DNA of 64,000 nucleotides from Azotosporobacter soli (GCF_030542965.1 NZ_JAUAOA010000001.1:124001-188000), one strand, 5' to 3'. Shown: positions 25,349-34,378, counted from the first letter of the stretch. Made by a program: numbers and translations. The notes: generated from the sequence alone by a model not told the origin.

Positions 25349-26263
25349 GTGAATGCAATCGATAATTTAGACGCCGTCAATGCCGTTCAGCGCGTGCAGG
25401 ATTATATCGAATCGCACCTCGGCGAACCGATAACGCTTTATATGCTGTCGCGCGCAGCCGGTTATTCTCCCTGGCATACGTCCCGCTTATTCAAGGAACT
25501 GACCGGAAAAACATTGCCTGAATATATTCGCATTCTGCGCCTTTCGCGTGCCGCGCTGACGCTTCGCGACGGCGACAGCAAGATTATCGATGTCGCACTT
25601 GATTTCGCGTTCGACTCGCATGAAGGTTTCACGCGCGCCTTCACAAAAAACTTCGGCATCGCCCCACAAACGTATCGCAAAAAAGCGCCGCCCATTTCCC
25701 TTTTCCTGCCGAGTCCGATCCGTTCTTATTACATCCTATTGCAGAAGGGAGCATCCGCCATGCCAAAAAATTCATTTGCTAAAACTGTTTTCGTCCAGGT
25801 CATCGAACGTCCCGCCCGAAAATTAATTTTGAAGCGAGGTCATCTTGCCGATAACTATTTTGATTACTGCAAAGAAGTGAGTTGCGAAGTCTGGGGATTG
25901 TTGTGCAGCATAAAAGAAGCACTGTATGAACCGATCGGCGTGTGGCTTCCGTCCAGATTCCGCAAAGAGAACACTTCCTTTTATGCGCAGGGCGTCGAAG
26001 TGCCTGTCGATTACAGCGGCGAAATTCCCGCCGGTTTTGACGTCATCGACTTGCCCGCCTGCAAAATGATGGTCTTTCAAGGCCAACCTTTTGCAGCCGA
26101 CGATTTCATGGAAGCGATCGAAGAAGTCTGGCAAGGCATCAAAACCTATACGCCCGAACTTTACGGCTTTCAATGGGCGGATGAAGAGAGTCCGCGTTTC
26201 CAACTGGAGCCGGTATGCGAGCGAGGTTACATCGAAGCCCGCCCGGTACGTTCTCTGTCATAG
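25349..26263 (+). CDS. AraC-family regulator with GyrI-like ligand domain
   Basis: A 304-residue regulator. The N-terminal half holds two AraC helix-turn-helix units (ITLYMLSRAAGYSPWHTSRLFKELTGKTLPEYI, then IIDVALDFAFDSHEGFTRAFTKNFG). After a linker near residues 100-125 comes a GyrI/SOUL-like effector domain (about 130-300) that usually binds hydrophobic or drug-like compounds. The GTG start at 25349 lies five bases after AGGAGGTG; the frame extends ten codons upstream without a better site. It is not next to a transporter or efflux gene, so the target is unknown. A terminator follows. Confidence 0.88.
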   Translation: MNAIDNLDAVNAVQRVQDYIESHLGEPITLYMLSRAAGYSPWHTSRLFKELTGKTLPEYIRILRLSRAALTLRDGDSKIIDVALDFAFDSHEGFTRAFTKNFGIAPQTYRKKAPPISLFLPSPIRSYYILLQKGASAMPKNSFAKTVFVQVIERPARKLILKRGHLADNYFDYCKEVSCEVWGLLCSIKEALYEPIGVWLPSRFRKENTSFYAQGVEVPVDYSGEIPAGFDVIDLPACKMMVFQGQPFAADDFMEAIEEVWQGIKTYTPELYGFQWADEESPRFQLEPVCERGYIEARPVRSLS

Positions 26264-26281
26264 CCCTATCATCACAGAAAC

Positions 26282-26334
26282 AAAAAGAACGACACCCTTC
26301 TGCTTCACGCAGGAACGGGAATCGTTCTTTTTTT
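26282..26334 (+). terminator. Terminator after the AraC gene
   Basis: AAAAAGAACGA pairs with TCGTTCTTTTTTT, with an inner loop of about 28 bases. Confidence 0.7.
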
Positions 26335-26494
26335 GTTTCTCTCGCAATATTTTTGTTCCAATCTTCTGCTCCCAACGTTTAATATTCTTAGCGATATGAA
26401 GATATACCACTGCGAGCGATGAGAGGATACACACGCTTTAGCGAAAGAGATCCGAATAGATCGCCGAATTTAAAATGGATTGGGGGAATGAAAA

Positions 26495-27796
26495 ATGGAA
26501 CAAAAACTCATCTTAAAAAATAGCAACGGCTCCTTGAGCGCAGACGGCAAGACGTTAACAGGAACTAGCGGTACACATTGGGCATTTGCTTCCGTCGATG
26601 ACGTTCAGTACAGTTCGGGAAAGCATCGCTTTGCTTTTCGCTATGATGGGCTTATAACAGGACTCGGCATTGCCAGCGTTGATTCAAACTTAGACGGCTA
26701 TTGGCTTATTGGACGGAACACTCCAGGAAAACAACGCGGTCTTTGTGTTGCAGGAAACAGTTTTGTTAATGCTACGGCAGGTTCAAAATATCCTGACGAT
26801 GCTGCTTATTGCCAACCGTTTTCAATCGGTGACATTGTTGAAATGGAAGTGGATTTTGATAATGGAACCATGGAATTTTTTAAAAACTCCATCTCACTCG
26901 AAGTATGCTTTACTGACATAAACACCTTACCTAAACCAATGTATATTATTGTATGCGCCGTAAGAGAAGGTGGCTCTGGTCAAATTACCATTGTTGAAAC
27001 GCCAACACCAACCACCCCTATCGCAATCCCCGCCAATCTGGCGACAAACGCAGGAGATGCAAAGGTATCACTTTCCTGGACAGCAGTAACCGATGCCGCC
27101 GGCTACAACGTCAAACGTGCTACCACTGCAGGCGGTCCGTATACGACAATCGCCAGCAACGTTAGCGGCGCGACCTATGTGGACGGCAGTGTGACCAACG
27201 GTACGACATACTATTACGTGGTAAGCAGTGTGGCGACTGCGGGCGAAAGCGGCAATTCGAATGAAGCCTCGGCAACGCCGAATAAAATTCTTATTCCAAC
27301 GCCAGTTAATCTAACCGCAAGCGCAGGCGATGCTCAGGTGTCTCTTTCCTGGACGACGGTAACCGGTGCCGCCGGTTACAACGTCAAACGCGCCACCACT
27401 GCAGGCGGTCCGTATACGACGATCGCTAGCAACGTTAGCGGTGCGACCTATGTTGACGGCAGCGTAACCAACGGTACGACATATTATTATGTGGTAAGCG
27501 CTGTGTCGGCTGCGGGGGAAAGCGGCAATTCGAACGAAGCCGCGGCAACGCCGAACAAGGCAGTTACGCCGCCTGTTCCTGGCGGTAATGTCCTACTGCG
27601 CATCGTTATGAGCGATTCCAGCGAGCGCGAATACACGGTGAGCAAAAGCGAGGTCACGACGTTTGTTAGCTGGTACAACCGAACGGTGAACACCGGCAAC
27701 ACTTGCTATACGTTTACAGATAGCATCGACGGCAGCCTCGAGTACCTGGCTTTTGAAAAAATCATTAGCTTTAAAGTTCTACAACTAAGCAAGTAA
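26495..27796 (+). CDS. SPRY-like / two-Fn3 domain protein
   Basis: A 433-residue modular protein with no signal peptide. Residues 1-165 resemble a SPRY/B30.2 beta-sandwich (HRFAFRYDGLITGLGIA, GYWLIGRNTPGKQRGLC, IGDIVEMEVDFDNGTMEFFKN). A Pro/Thr linker leads to two fibronectin type III domains (about 180-263 and 270-352) that are nearly identical in protein and DNA. The C-terminal domain (about 363-433) has REYTVSKSEVTTFVSWYNRT and a FEKIISFKV ending, seen in Fn3 proteins of other Firmicutes. GGGGGAATG precedes the ATG. It is a single gene with its own terminator. A binding or structural role, perhaps at the surface or in a phage-like particle, is possible but not shown. Confidence 0.75.
   Translation: MEQKLILKNSNGSLSADGKTLTGTSGTHWAFASVDDVQYSSGKHRFAFRYDGLITGLGIASVDSNLDGYWLIGRNTPGKQRGLCVAGNSFVNATAGSKYPDDAAYCQPFSIGDIVEMEVDFDNGTMEFFKNSISLEVCFTDINTLPKPMYIIVCAVREGGSGQITIVETPTPTTPIAIPANLATNAGDAKVSLSWTAVTDAAGYNVKRATTAGGPYTTIASNVSGATYVDGSVTNGTTYYYVVSSVATAGESGNSNEASATPNKILIPTPVNLTASAGDAQVSLSWTTVTGAAGYNVKRATTAGGPYTTIASNVSGATYVDGSVTNGTTYYYVVSAVSAAGESGNSNEAAATPNKAVTPPVPGGNVLLRIVMSDSSEREYTVSKSEVTTFVSWYNRTVNTGNTCYTFTDSIDGSLEYLAFEKIISFKVLQLSK
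27050..27555 (+). repeat. Tandem in-frame duplication encoding two Fn3 domains
   Basis: The segments around 27050-27285 and 27317-27552 are nearly identical over most of their length, including long runs of identical bases, which points to a recent duplication or active gene conversion. Confidence 0.8.
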
Positions 27797-27803
27797 GCAA
27801 AAG

Positions 27804-27845
27804 AAAGCCCCGCCAAATTCCGAAATGGAATTGGGCGGGGCTTTT
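27804..27845. terminator. Bidirectional terminator
   Basis: AAAGCCCCGCC and GGCGGGGCTTTT with inner AATTCC/GGAATT, between convergent genes. Confidence 0.9.
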
Positions 27846-27866
27846 CGCTTTATATGGCCGATTCTC

Positions 27867-29099
27867 CTACTCACTAAAATAAAAATCCACGCATAATATG
27901 TACTCCTTGCCGTCCGCGGCGCGAAAGAGGCGCGAAATGGTTCGGTTCAAATTCCCGGTCGCGTAGGAAACATAGGGATCGCTGACATACATTTCCCGTC
28001 CGGCCATGATGTGTAGGCAGTAGTTTTTTGCCGATTGATCGCTGCCCTTTGTGGCCGGCTGGAAGAGACGCTTGCTGCAGCCCAGCTTTTCCTGGCAGAG
28101 ACTTTCGGTCACCTGTACGCCGCGGCTATTTAATACGTAGAGGCATTCGACCGAGTTTTCGCAAAGCATACTGCGCAATACGGCGCTAAAATCGTCGGGC
28201 TGGCAGCTTTTTATTCTTTGCAGCAGCTTTTCAACGACCAGCTTATACTGCGTTTGTCGTTCGTAACTCCGGGCAATTTTTTCGATCTTATATTGTTGAT
28301 AATCAGCAGCGGTCTCTTTCATTTTTGCATTGACCGCATCGCACTGCAGCCTGTCGGCGGCAACCGGGCGGCCGTAGTAATAGCCCTGCGCAAGATCAGC
28401 GCCGAGTTCCCACGCCGCCATCGCTTCTTCTTCCGTCTCGACGCCCTCGGCGACCGTCAATGCGCCAACACGGCGCGCCAGCGTTACCAAGGCGGAAAAG
28501 ATTTCCCGCTTGTATGCGTCCTGCATTAAGTTTTGCACCATGCAGCGGTCAATTTTGATTACGTCCGGCTTGGCAATTAAGATGCGGGCAAAATTGGAAT
28601 CGCCGACGCCGACGTCATCCAACGCGATCATGAAACCATGCCGCCGATACTGGTCGATGAAACGTTCCAACAAGAGCGGACTTTGATTTCCATTTTCTGA
28701 TATTTCGATGACCACGCGTTCCGGTTCCACTCCCTTTGCACGGACGGATTCGAGCAGGTAGTCCGAACCGACGACGCCTTCCGTTAAGATGCTGGCATCG
28801 ATGTTGACGAACAGCAGCCAGTCCTCGCCCTGCCTCGCTTGAAACGCGGCAAATGCGCGATCGCGGCAAAGGCGATCCAAGTGCAAGCGTTGCCCTAATT
28901 GATCCGCCTGCTCAAATAAGACACTCGGCATAACCAGCGTCTCTTGATGCCAGCCGCGCGTCAGCGCTTCGACGCCCATCACCTTGCCGCCCTTTAAGGA
29001 AACCAACGGTTGAAAATATGTCGTAAGCAAACCTTGCTCAATAATCTCTTTTACGATCGAGCGTTGTTCCTGTTCGACCGCTTCTTGCGCTTCTTTCAT
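27867..29099 (-). CDS. EAL-domain cyclic-di-GMP phosphodiesterase
   Basis: A 410-residue protein with an EAL domain at about 10-250, which degrades cyclic di-GMP. Catalytic motifs are kept: GVEALTRG, FVNIDASIL, EISENG, ALDDVGVGDSN (in place of the common DDFGTG), VIKIDR and AEGVETEEE, followed by GYYYGRP. The C-terminal part (about 260-410) looks like a Cache-type sensor (SVECLYVLNSRGVQVTESL, MYVSDPYVSYATGNLNRTISRLF, EYILCVDFYF) and has no membrane helices. GGGGAGG precedes the ATG at 29099. Its leader has a perfect promoter followed by a terminator-like hairpin. Confidence 0.9.
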   Translation of the reverse strand: MKEAQEAVEQEQRSIVKEIIEQGLLTTYFQPLVSLKGGKVMGVEALTRGWHQETLVMPSVLFEQADQLGQRLHLDRLCRDRAFAAFQARQGEDWLLFVNIDASILTEGVVGSDYLLESVRAKGVEPERVVIEISENGNQSPLLLERFIDQYRRHGFMIALDDVGVGDSNFARILIAKPDVIKIDRCMVQNLMQDAYKREIFSALVTLARRVGALTVAEGVETEEEAMAAWELGADLAQGYYYGRPVAADRLQCDAVNAKMKETAADYQQYKIEKIARSYERQTQYKLVVEKLLQRIKSCQPDDFSAVLRSMLCENSVECLYVLNSRGVQVTESLCQEKLGCSKRLFQPATKGSDQSAKNYCLHIMAGREMYVSDPYVSYATGNLNRTISRLFRAADGKEYILCVDFYFSE

Positions 29100-29122
29100 C
29101 CTGTGTCGCCTCCCCGTTAAGC

Positions 29123-29164
29123 AAAAAACGGCCGCAAGAATCCCTTCCGGGTTTCTCGCGGCCG
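29123..29164 (-). terminator. Terminator-like hairpin in the EAL gene leader
   Basis: CGGCCGC/GCGGCCG stem extended by an inner AGAAACCC/GGGATTCT stem (14 of 16 positions paired), then six T on the minus strand (29123-29128). It lies after the promoter and only about seven bases before the Shine-Dalgarno site, so it should attenuate EAL transcription. Confidence 0.8.
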
Positions 29165-29189
29165 CATTGCCGTGCAATCGATTGCTCTG

Positions 29190-29218
29190 ATTATACCGTT
29201 CCCTTTGCTTACTGTCAA
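29190..29218 (-). promoter_or_regulatory. Consensus sigma-A promoter of the EAL gene
   Basis: Minus strand TTGACA (29213-29218), 17 bases, TATAAT (29190-29195). Transcription should start near 29183, giving an 84-base leader. Confidence 0.85.
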
Positions 29219-29242
29219 ATCGTCCTTATCAATCGGGCATCT

Positions 29243-29764
29243 TCACTGCGTCAGTTCTAAGGCAACGCTCTTGCTTTTGGCAAACTGCTGAAAATACCCG
29301 GCCACGCGACCGAGCAAAATTCCGGTGCAAAGGCCGGACACGGCAAAGACGACGGCCAAAAGCGGCGTGTTGGGCACGCTGCCTTGCCCGAGCGCCGACG
29401 CATAGCCGACGCCGACTTTACCGGCAATGACCAGCAGCATGATAATCAACGTACTCCATGTGCCGGGCAGCTTCACCAGGCGGTTCGCATGATCGAATGT
29501 CAGCGTAAGTCGCATCGCAACCATCCAGCCACCGAAGCCTCCGAGCAGCAGGCCGATAATCCAGGTCGTCACATTGGCGTGTCCAAGCACCGCCTGATTC
29601 CAAAAACTTTCCACCGCCAGAAAAACCAAAAGCAGCGGTGCGAGAAAGAGTTTTTTTAGCGGCACCACCCGCGTTTGTGACGCTTGGACGCCAATCTTAA
29701 CGATCATCAATGCAACCAGATAAACCCACCAAGGAATTCCGGCCATGACTTGCGCGATATTCAT
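29243..29764 (-). CDS. Hypothetical integral membrane protein
   Basis: A 173-residue protein with five or six hydrophobic segments (WWVYLVALMIVKIGVQA, LFLAPLLLVFLAVESFW, WIIGLLLGGFGGWMVAM, STLIIMLLVIAGKVGVGY, PLLAVVFAVSGLCTGILLG). It resembles DUF6622 or DUF1453-like proteins of unknown function, though the match is from memory of the pattern only. It is on the same strand as the EAL gene and 144 bases upstream of it, but the EAL gene has its own promoter. No clear partner is seen. Confidence 0.7.
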   Translation of the reverse strand: MNIAQVMAGIPWWVYLVALMIVKIGVQASQTRVVPLKKLFLAPLLLVFLAVESFWNQAVLGHANVTTWIIGLLLGGFGGWMVAMRLTLTFDHANRLVKLPGTWSTLIIMLLVIAGKVGVGYASALGQGSVPNTPLLAVVFAVSGLCTGILLGRVAGYFQQFAKSKSVALELTQ

Positions 29765-29884
29765 CGTTTATGCCTCCCTGCCATTTTTTCATTAATGCTA
29801 CACATATTCCCTTCTTATCGTATCAAATTGCTTTGCTTTTCGCACTAGCCAAACAGTTAGTATGACATATTTTTTCCGCATACG

Positions 29885-29922
29885 AAAAACAAGACTGTAT
29901 TTTTCAACAGTCTTGTTTTTTT
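29885..29922. terminator. Terminator of the mannose-family PTS operon
   Basis: AAAAACAAGACTGT pairs with ACAGTCTTGTTTTTTT, just past the stop of the LevR gene. Confidence 0.85.
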
Positions 29923-29932
29923 GTATTGCTCT

Positions 29933-32713
29933 TTAGTTTTCTTCCGGCATCAACATTTTGCCGACGTAGTATTTCTCGTCCTCCGTCAATGCAATGTTCA
30001 ATGCCGCCTTGAACAGTTCGCAAGTCTTATCGACTGCCCGTTTGATTTCTGCGTCGACCGGTTCTTTTTCCGTTTCGCATTTCAGGTCTTCGCCAATGAC
30101 GCTGCGCTCCAGCGCATAGCCCATATGAACCACGATTCGAATCTTTACGGCGTTGTCAAATTCCGCTTTCAGTTCCCGCTGCAAGGTCTCGACAAAATTC
30201 AATAGCAAGCCGATGATTTTATGCGGATTCAAAAACGTGAGAAACTGCGCGAGATTTTCTTCGCACAAATCTTTGATCACGACGCTTTCTTGCTGCGGTA
30301 AGATTTCCAGCTGCCGTCCTTTGATGATTTCGCGCAGCACCGCTTCGCCGTTTCCGTCGATTAAGCGCTCCAATGGGATGAATGGAATGTTGACTTTCGC
30401 CTTTTTCACGCCGACGACCGCCAGCACCTCATACTTTTCCTGCAGCACTCTGACCTTTTTATCCAGCTCACTGATTTCCAGCGGGAAGACCTGGATCGTT
30501 TCCGTCGTCAACGTGCGCACTACATTTTCCACGATTTCTTTTAACTTTAGTGCGGTCCCTTTGCCCGACGTGCATACCGTTACGATCGCCTTGTTCCCGT
30601 CATTTTTTTCGCTCGCTTCGTTATTGTAGCCCTTGAACGCGCGCAGTGACTGGTAAATCTCCTCCAGTTCCATATCAAAGACACTGGATTTTCTGACCGC
30701 TTCCAGTACCAACGGCGTAGAGACCATGTCGATCGTCCGCACGTTGCTGCCCGTCTTTTCGATAATCGTCGCTTCAAATTTGTAGAGCGAGCCCATATCG
30801 ACGAGCAGCAAGACGCCGCTTCCCTTGTCCATGATTTTCACTTTTTCGATGATGACTTCAAGAATTTCTTTCGGGCTGACGTGCAGCGGCATATCGACCG
30901 CGCAAATCGGCATGCCGTCGCCCAACAGCTCGCGCACGAGGCTGACCATGCTGCTGGCGGTGCTGCTGCCGTGCGCGGCGACAATGATGCCGACCGGATC
31001 TTCCTTTTCCTCATCGACCGATTTTAATAAGATCGCAATGTACGCGACTTCCGCCTCCGGCACCTCGACTTGGAATGTCTCGCTCATAATCTCTTTGATC
31101 TTCAAAGCCACCTTTAGTTCCGCGTCACTGTCCGCCAGTGAACTGATACAGCCTTTGGCGTCATATTTTTCTTCTTTCAGCCGTTTGAAGAAGAGGCTCA
31201 AATGAAAGCTCAGCGCATAAATGAAGCGGTCGCTGTATTTGCGCGCCAGTTCGGTCTCCGCCAGCGTCTTCATCTGTTCGGCAAAATCAAGGATTTCCTT
31301 ATCGATGATTTTCGAGATCCGGTTCCGGTCTTTATTGCCTTTGTTGAAGGTGGTATAAAACTTTTTCAATTTGCCGTTCAGCTCGGCAATAATGAACTGA
31401 TTGATGCCGCTGTCCGGCATCCCTTCTTCGCGCAGCAGGCTAATCCGGTCTTCGATCAGCTTATACAGGTTGATCGGCACTTCTTCCGTCTCTTCGATAA
31501 TCGCCTTATAGCGCTCCGGGCTCACCAAAAGCGGCGCAGCGAGGATGTGATCCAGTTCGGCAAATTCCTTGTGGTTTCTGCCGATCTCAAAGAGCCCGCT
31601 CTTGATGTCGGAGGAAAGCGTCTTAAAATCCAATTCGATGCATTCGCTGCGTTTGTTGATGCTGTTAAGAAATCCTTTGGCGCAGGTCAGCTGGATATTG
31701 GATTTGAGCTGCCCGATGTTGCCGTACGATACGCTGCCGATCAAGGCCTTGACGACTTCGCCGGATATCTTGATCGTCTTGTTCACCCGGTGCGCCTCAT
31801 TGACGAACAGGTGCTTGATGATGTCGATTTTCTCCTGTATCGTCCGTTCCGTGAGCGAAGGAATGCTGATGTTGATCGGTATTCTGCGCATAAACGTCTT
31901 TAGCATGTACGAACCCGGATCTTCGGTCGTCGCGCCGATGATCAATACGCTGGCTTTTCGTTTCCGTTCCGTTTCGCCCAGTTTGTTGTAGCTGCCGGTA
32001 TCCATGAAATAGAAGATCATTTCCTGCCCTTCCGGCGGCAGGCGGTGTATCTCATCCAAGAACAGGATGCCTTCGTTCGCTTTTTCGATCAGACCTTCTT
32101 TTTCCTGCTCCGCGCCGGTAAACGAACCTTTGCTGTGTCCGAAGATATGCGCCAGCAAAAGCTGCGGATTGTTGTAGTAATCCGCGCAGTTAAAGGTAAT
32201 GAACGGCGTGTCGTCGGTAAATTTTCCGACATGTTTGCCGTAGTTATACATCATTTTGGCGAACAGCGTCTTGCCGACGCCGGTTTGGCCGAAGATCAGC
32301 GTATTCAGTCCGACCGGCGGATATAGGATCGCCGCTTTGGCCTGCTCGACCTGATTTTTCAAACTCATTTCCGCGCCGATGATATTGCGAAACGGATCTT
32401 CGTCTTCTTTTTCGGCCAAAAGCTGCGCGACGCTGTCCACTTCTACGCAACACTCGCCTATTTTTATCTGCAGCACTGCTTCAAGAGCGCTTTTGTCCAG
32501 AAATTTTACTGGCCTGCCTTTTATTTTTATGATCTTATCGGCGCGCAGCAGTTCCTGCAGCTCTTTGCTGACATTATTGCGTAAGATATCCAGCCGATCT
32601 GCCATTTCGCCCGTTTCAAACCCCTTGTCGCCCAGCAAATCTTCCCGTGAAAGTTTCTGCGTATTTTCATGCAAGTAAGCATAAATTTTATCAATTCTTT
32701 TCATGTACAGCAC
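29933..32713 (-). CDS. levR: LevR-type sigma-54 activator with PRD and PTS domains
   Basis: A 926-residue regulator with LevR architecture: helix-turn-helix (1-75), AAA+ sigma-54 interaction domain with GQTGVGKT, GHSKGSFTGA and GILFLDEIHRLP (about 130-340), a first PRD (about 455-560, with SFHLSLFFKRL), an EIIA-Man-like domain (GIIVAAHGSSTASSM), an EIIB-Gat-like domain (VTVCTSGKGTALKLKEIV) and a second PRD (VVHMGYALERS). PTS phosphorylation of the PRD histidines sets its activity. The first codon is GTG with a weak site; an ATG three codons on is also possible. It is the distal gene of the operon that starts at 36901, whose promoter is of the sigma-54 type, so it probably activates its own operon. 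Confidence 0.93.
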   Translation of the reverse strand: MLYMKRIDKIYAYLHENTQKLSREDLLGDKGFETGEMADRLDILRNNVSKELQELLRADKIIKIKGRPVKFLDKSALEAVLQIKIGECCVEVDSVAQLLAEKEDEDPFRNIIGAEMSLKNQVEQAKAAILYPPVGLNTLIFGQTGVGKTLFAKMMYNYGKHVGKFTDDTPFITFNCADYYNNPQLLLAHIFGHSKGSFTGAEQEKEGLIEKANEGILFLDEIHRLPPEGQEMIFYFMDTGSYNKLGETERKRKASVLIIGATTEDPGSYMLKTFMRRIPINISIPSLTERTIQEKIDIIKHLFVNEAHRVNKTIKISGEVVKALIGSVSYGNIGQLKSNIQLTCAKGFLNSINKRSECIELDFKTLSSDIKSGLFEIGRNHKEFAELDHILAAPLLVSPERYKAIIEETEEVPINLYKLIEDRISLLREEGMPDSGINQFIIAELNGKLKKFYTTFNKGNKDRNRISKIIDKEILDFAEQMKTLAETELARKYSDRFIYALSFHLSLFFKRLKEEKYDAKGCISSLADSDAELKVALKIKEIMSETFQVEVPEAEVAYIAILLKSVDEEKEDPVGIIVAAHGSSTASSMVSLVRELLGDGMPICAVDMPLHVSPKEILEVIIEKVKIMDKGSGVLLLVDMGSLYKFEATIIEKTGSNVRTIDMVSTPLVLEAVRKSSVFDMELEEIYQSLRAFKGYNNEASEKNDGNKAIVTVCTSGKGTALKLKEIVENVVRTLTTETIQVFPLEISELDKKVRVLQEKYEVLAVVGVKKAKVNIPFIPLERLIDGNGEAVLREIIKGRQLEILPQQESVVIKDLCEENLAQFLTFLNPHKIIGLLLNFVETLQRELKAEFDNAVKIRIVVHMGYALERSVIGEDLKCETEKEPVDAEIKRAVDKTCELFKAALNIALTEDEKYYVGKMLMPEEN

Positions 32714-32730
32714 TACTTTCCACTTTAAAT

Positions 32731-33222
32731 TCAGGCATCGCCAAACGGCAATTCAAGGCTCATCAGATCGACTTTTCTATCGCTCGCCACTTTTCTCAGC
32801 TCCAGTTCAATACCTCGCGCATGAAGCTGCTTAAAGGCCGCGACATCCTGCTTGCCGACCGATACCGCGCCGGTAATCAGCATCGTTCCATCCTTATAGC
32901 ACATGCCGCCGACATTCACCGACGTAATCGCCACGCCCGCTTCCACCATGCGCAAAACGTCAGTCGGATTCGTAAAGAGAAAGAGCGTTTTAAAATCGGC
33001 ATACTTTGGATTTTTGTACGCTTCGATGGCTTTGTCGATCGGCAGCACGTAGGCCTTCGCGCCGGGCGGCGCCATCTGCAGCAACAGTGCCTTGCGCAGC
33101 GGATCGGCAGCAGCTTCGTCGCTGCAGGCAATAATTTTATCAGCGCCGACCGCCTTTACCCAGACAATCACCACTTGACCATGGATGAGCCGGTCATCAA
33201 TTCTCGCCAGACAAATCTTCAT
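32731..33222 (-). CDS. PTS mannose/fructose/sorbose-family IIB component, second copy
   Basis: A 163-residue IIB protein with the active-site histidine in ARIDDRLIHGQV. It is closely related to the other IIB of the operon (about three quarters of residues shared by eye), including the stretches AYKNPKY and SVNVGGMCYK. The ATG at 33222 follows AGGAGG at five bases; the frame runs 13 codons further without a site. It lies 18 bases before the LevR gene, at the far end of the operon, and may serve in signalling to LevR or with another IIC/IID pair. Confidence 0.85.
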   Translation of the reverse strand: MKICLARIDDRLIHGQVVIVWVKAVGADKIIACSDEAAADPLRKALLLQMAPPGAKAYVLPIDKAIEAYKNPKYADFKTLFLFTNPTDVLRMVEAGVAITSVNVGGMCYKDGTMLITGAVSVGKQDVAAFKQLHARGIELELRKVASDRKVDLMSLELPFGDA

Positions 33223-33264
33223 CGCAGCCTCCTGTCCGTTCGTTTCGCAGCCTCTTTGCAAAAC

Positions 33265-33381
33265 TTACATGTGCCGTAATACCGTCACAACAATAAAGAC
33301 GGCGATGCCGACGCCAAAAACCAATGCAAACCGCACGGCCTTTTCTTTCGCCGTTTGCGGTACATTTTTTTCATTACTCAT
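33265..33381 (-). CDS. 38-residue single-pass membrane peptide in the PTS operon
   Basis: A 38-residue frame with a polar N-terminus (MSNEKNVPQTAKEKAVRF) and one membrane helix (ALVFGVGIAVFIVVTVL) ending RHM. AAGGGGG lies seven bases before the ATG. It sits between the HAD gene and the second IIB gene, with operon-like spacing. No family is recognised; it could be a small accessory subunit of the permease. Confidence 0.65.
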   Translation of the reverse strand: MSNEKNVPQTAKEKAVRFALVFGVGIAVFIVVTVLRHM

Positions 33382-33473
33382 GTTTATTCCCCCTTCTTTC
33401 TTTTCACGAAAACGCTCTTAAGTTACAGCACTTTTCTCTTGTTTCCGTGGTTATGATAAACAACTTTATTAAA

Positions 33474-34277
33474 TCAGCACAACAGATAGGTATCTATCGC
33501 ATGCGCCACGCCGTCTTCTTCGTTGGACAGCGTGACCGCAACTGCCTGCAGTTTCACTTCGTCCGGTGCATTGCCCATCGCAATCCCAAGCCCCGCATAA
33601 CGGATCATATCGATGTCGTTGTAATTATCGCCGATCACCATCAACTCGCTACGGTCTATCTTATATTGCTTGATTAACGCTGAAATCGCAACACTTTTCG
33701 CAGCATTTTTCGCTATAATTTCCAGATACGTCGGCTTTGAAAGCGACAGATTCAACTTCTCGCCAAACAGCTCTGTTAATTCCTTCTTAAGCGCGATGAG
33801 CTTTGTCGGCTCACCCATGCATAGTATTTTGTGGCAACCTTGCCGTCCCCACATCGCAAGCAGCGGCAGGCAATCGCCGATGGTCGCTTGTATTTTAACA
33901 ATTTCTTCTTCCTGCCGGATCCAAGCGTCTTCTTCGTCGCTATACCATTCATCTTCTCTATATAAACTGACGCTTGCACCCTGTTTTTTCCCGCGCAAAT
34001 AAATTTCTTTTACATATTGAGACTCAATCCGAAGATCGTCAAGTATTTTTCCATTATAACCGATTGTCAGCGCGCCATTGTAACAAATCATCGGCGCATC
34101 GAGTTTTAACTCTTCCGCCAAAAAGCGCATCCCTTTCGGCATCCGTGCTGAAACCAGGACAACCGGAATTTTTTTCTCCTGCGTCGCTTTTGCAATGGCC
34201 GCCTTTGTTTGCTCTGTAATCTGGTGCCGCGAATTCAAAAGCGTTCCGTCAATGTCCAAACATAGCATCTTATACAT
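33474..34277 (-). CDS. Cof-type HAD phosphatase
   Basis: A 267-residue HAD phosphatase of the Cof/YidA type (subfamily IIB cap). Motif I is LCLDIDGTLLNS, motif II is VLVSAR, the lysine lies near AKNAAKSVA and motif IV is VIGDNYNDIDMIRYAGLGIAMGNA. It acts in the cytoplasm on sugar phosphates or related metabolites. AAAGGAGG fixes the ATG at 34277; the frame is open 111 codons further upstream but that part overlaps the end of the IID gene in another frame and is not coding. Inside a PTS operon it may relieve sugar-phosphate stress. Confidence 0.9.
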   Translation of the reverse strand: MYKMLCLDIDGTLLNSRHQITEQTKAAIAKATQEKKIPVVLVSARMPKGMRFLAEELKLDAPMICYNGALTIGYNGKILDDLRIESQYVKEIYLRGKKQGASVSLYREDEWYSDEEDAWIRQEEEIVKIQATIGDCLPLLAMWGRQGCHKILCMGEPTKLIALKKELTELFGEKLNLSLSKPTYLEIIAKNAAKSVAISALIKQYKIDRSELMVIGDNYNDIDMIRYAGLGIAMGNAPDEVKLQAVAVTLSNEEDGVAHAIDTYLLC

Positions 34278-34378
34278 AGCGTCCTCCTTTGCATTTGCCA
34301 ACGCGGGCAGCACGTAAACGCGCCGAAGGATGCTCTGTTGCAGCGCATTCTCCAGCACGTTTCCGCCATGAGCTATTT

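Noticed and set aside
29129-29164. Cyclic di-GMP riboswitch as the cause of the EAL leader terminator
   Set aside because: The leader is only 84 bases and too short for an aptamer plus terminator; no core motif is seen.
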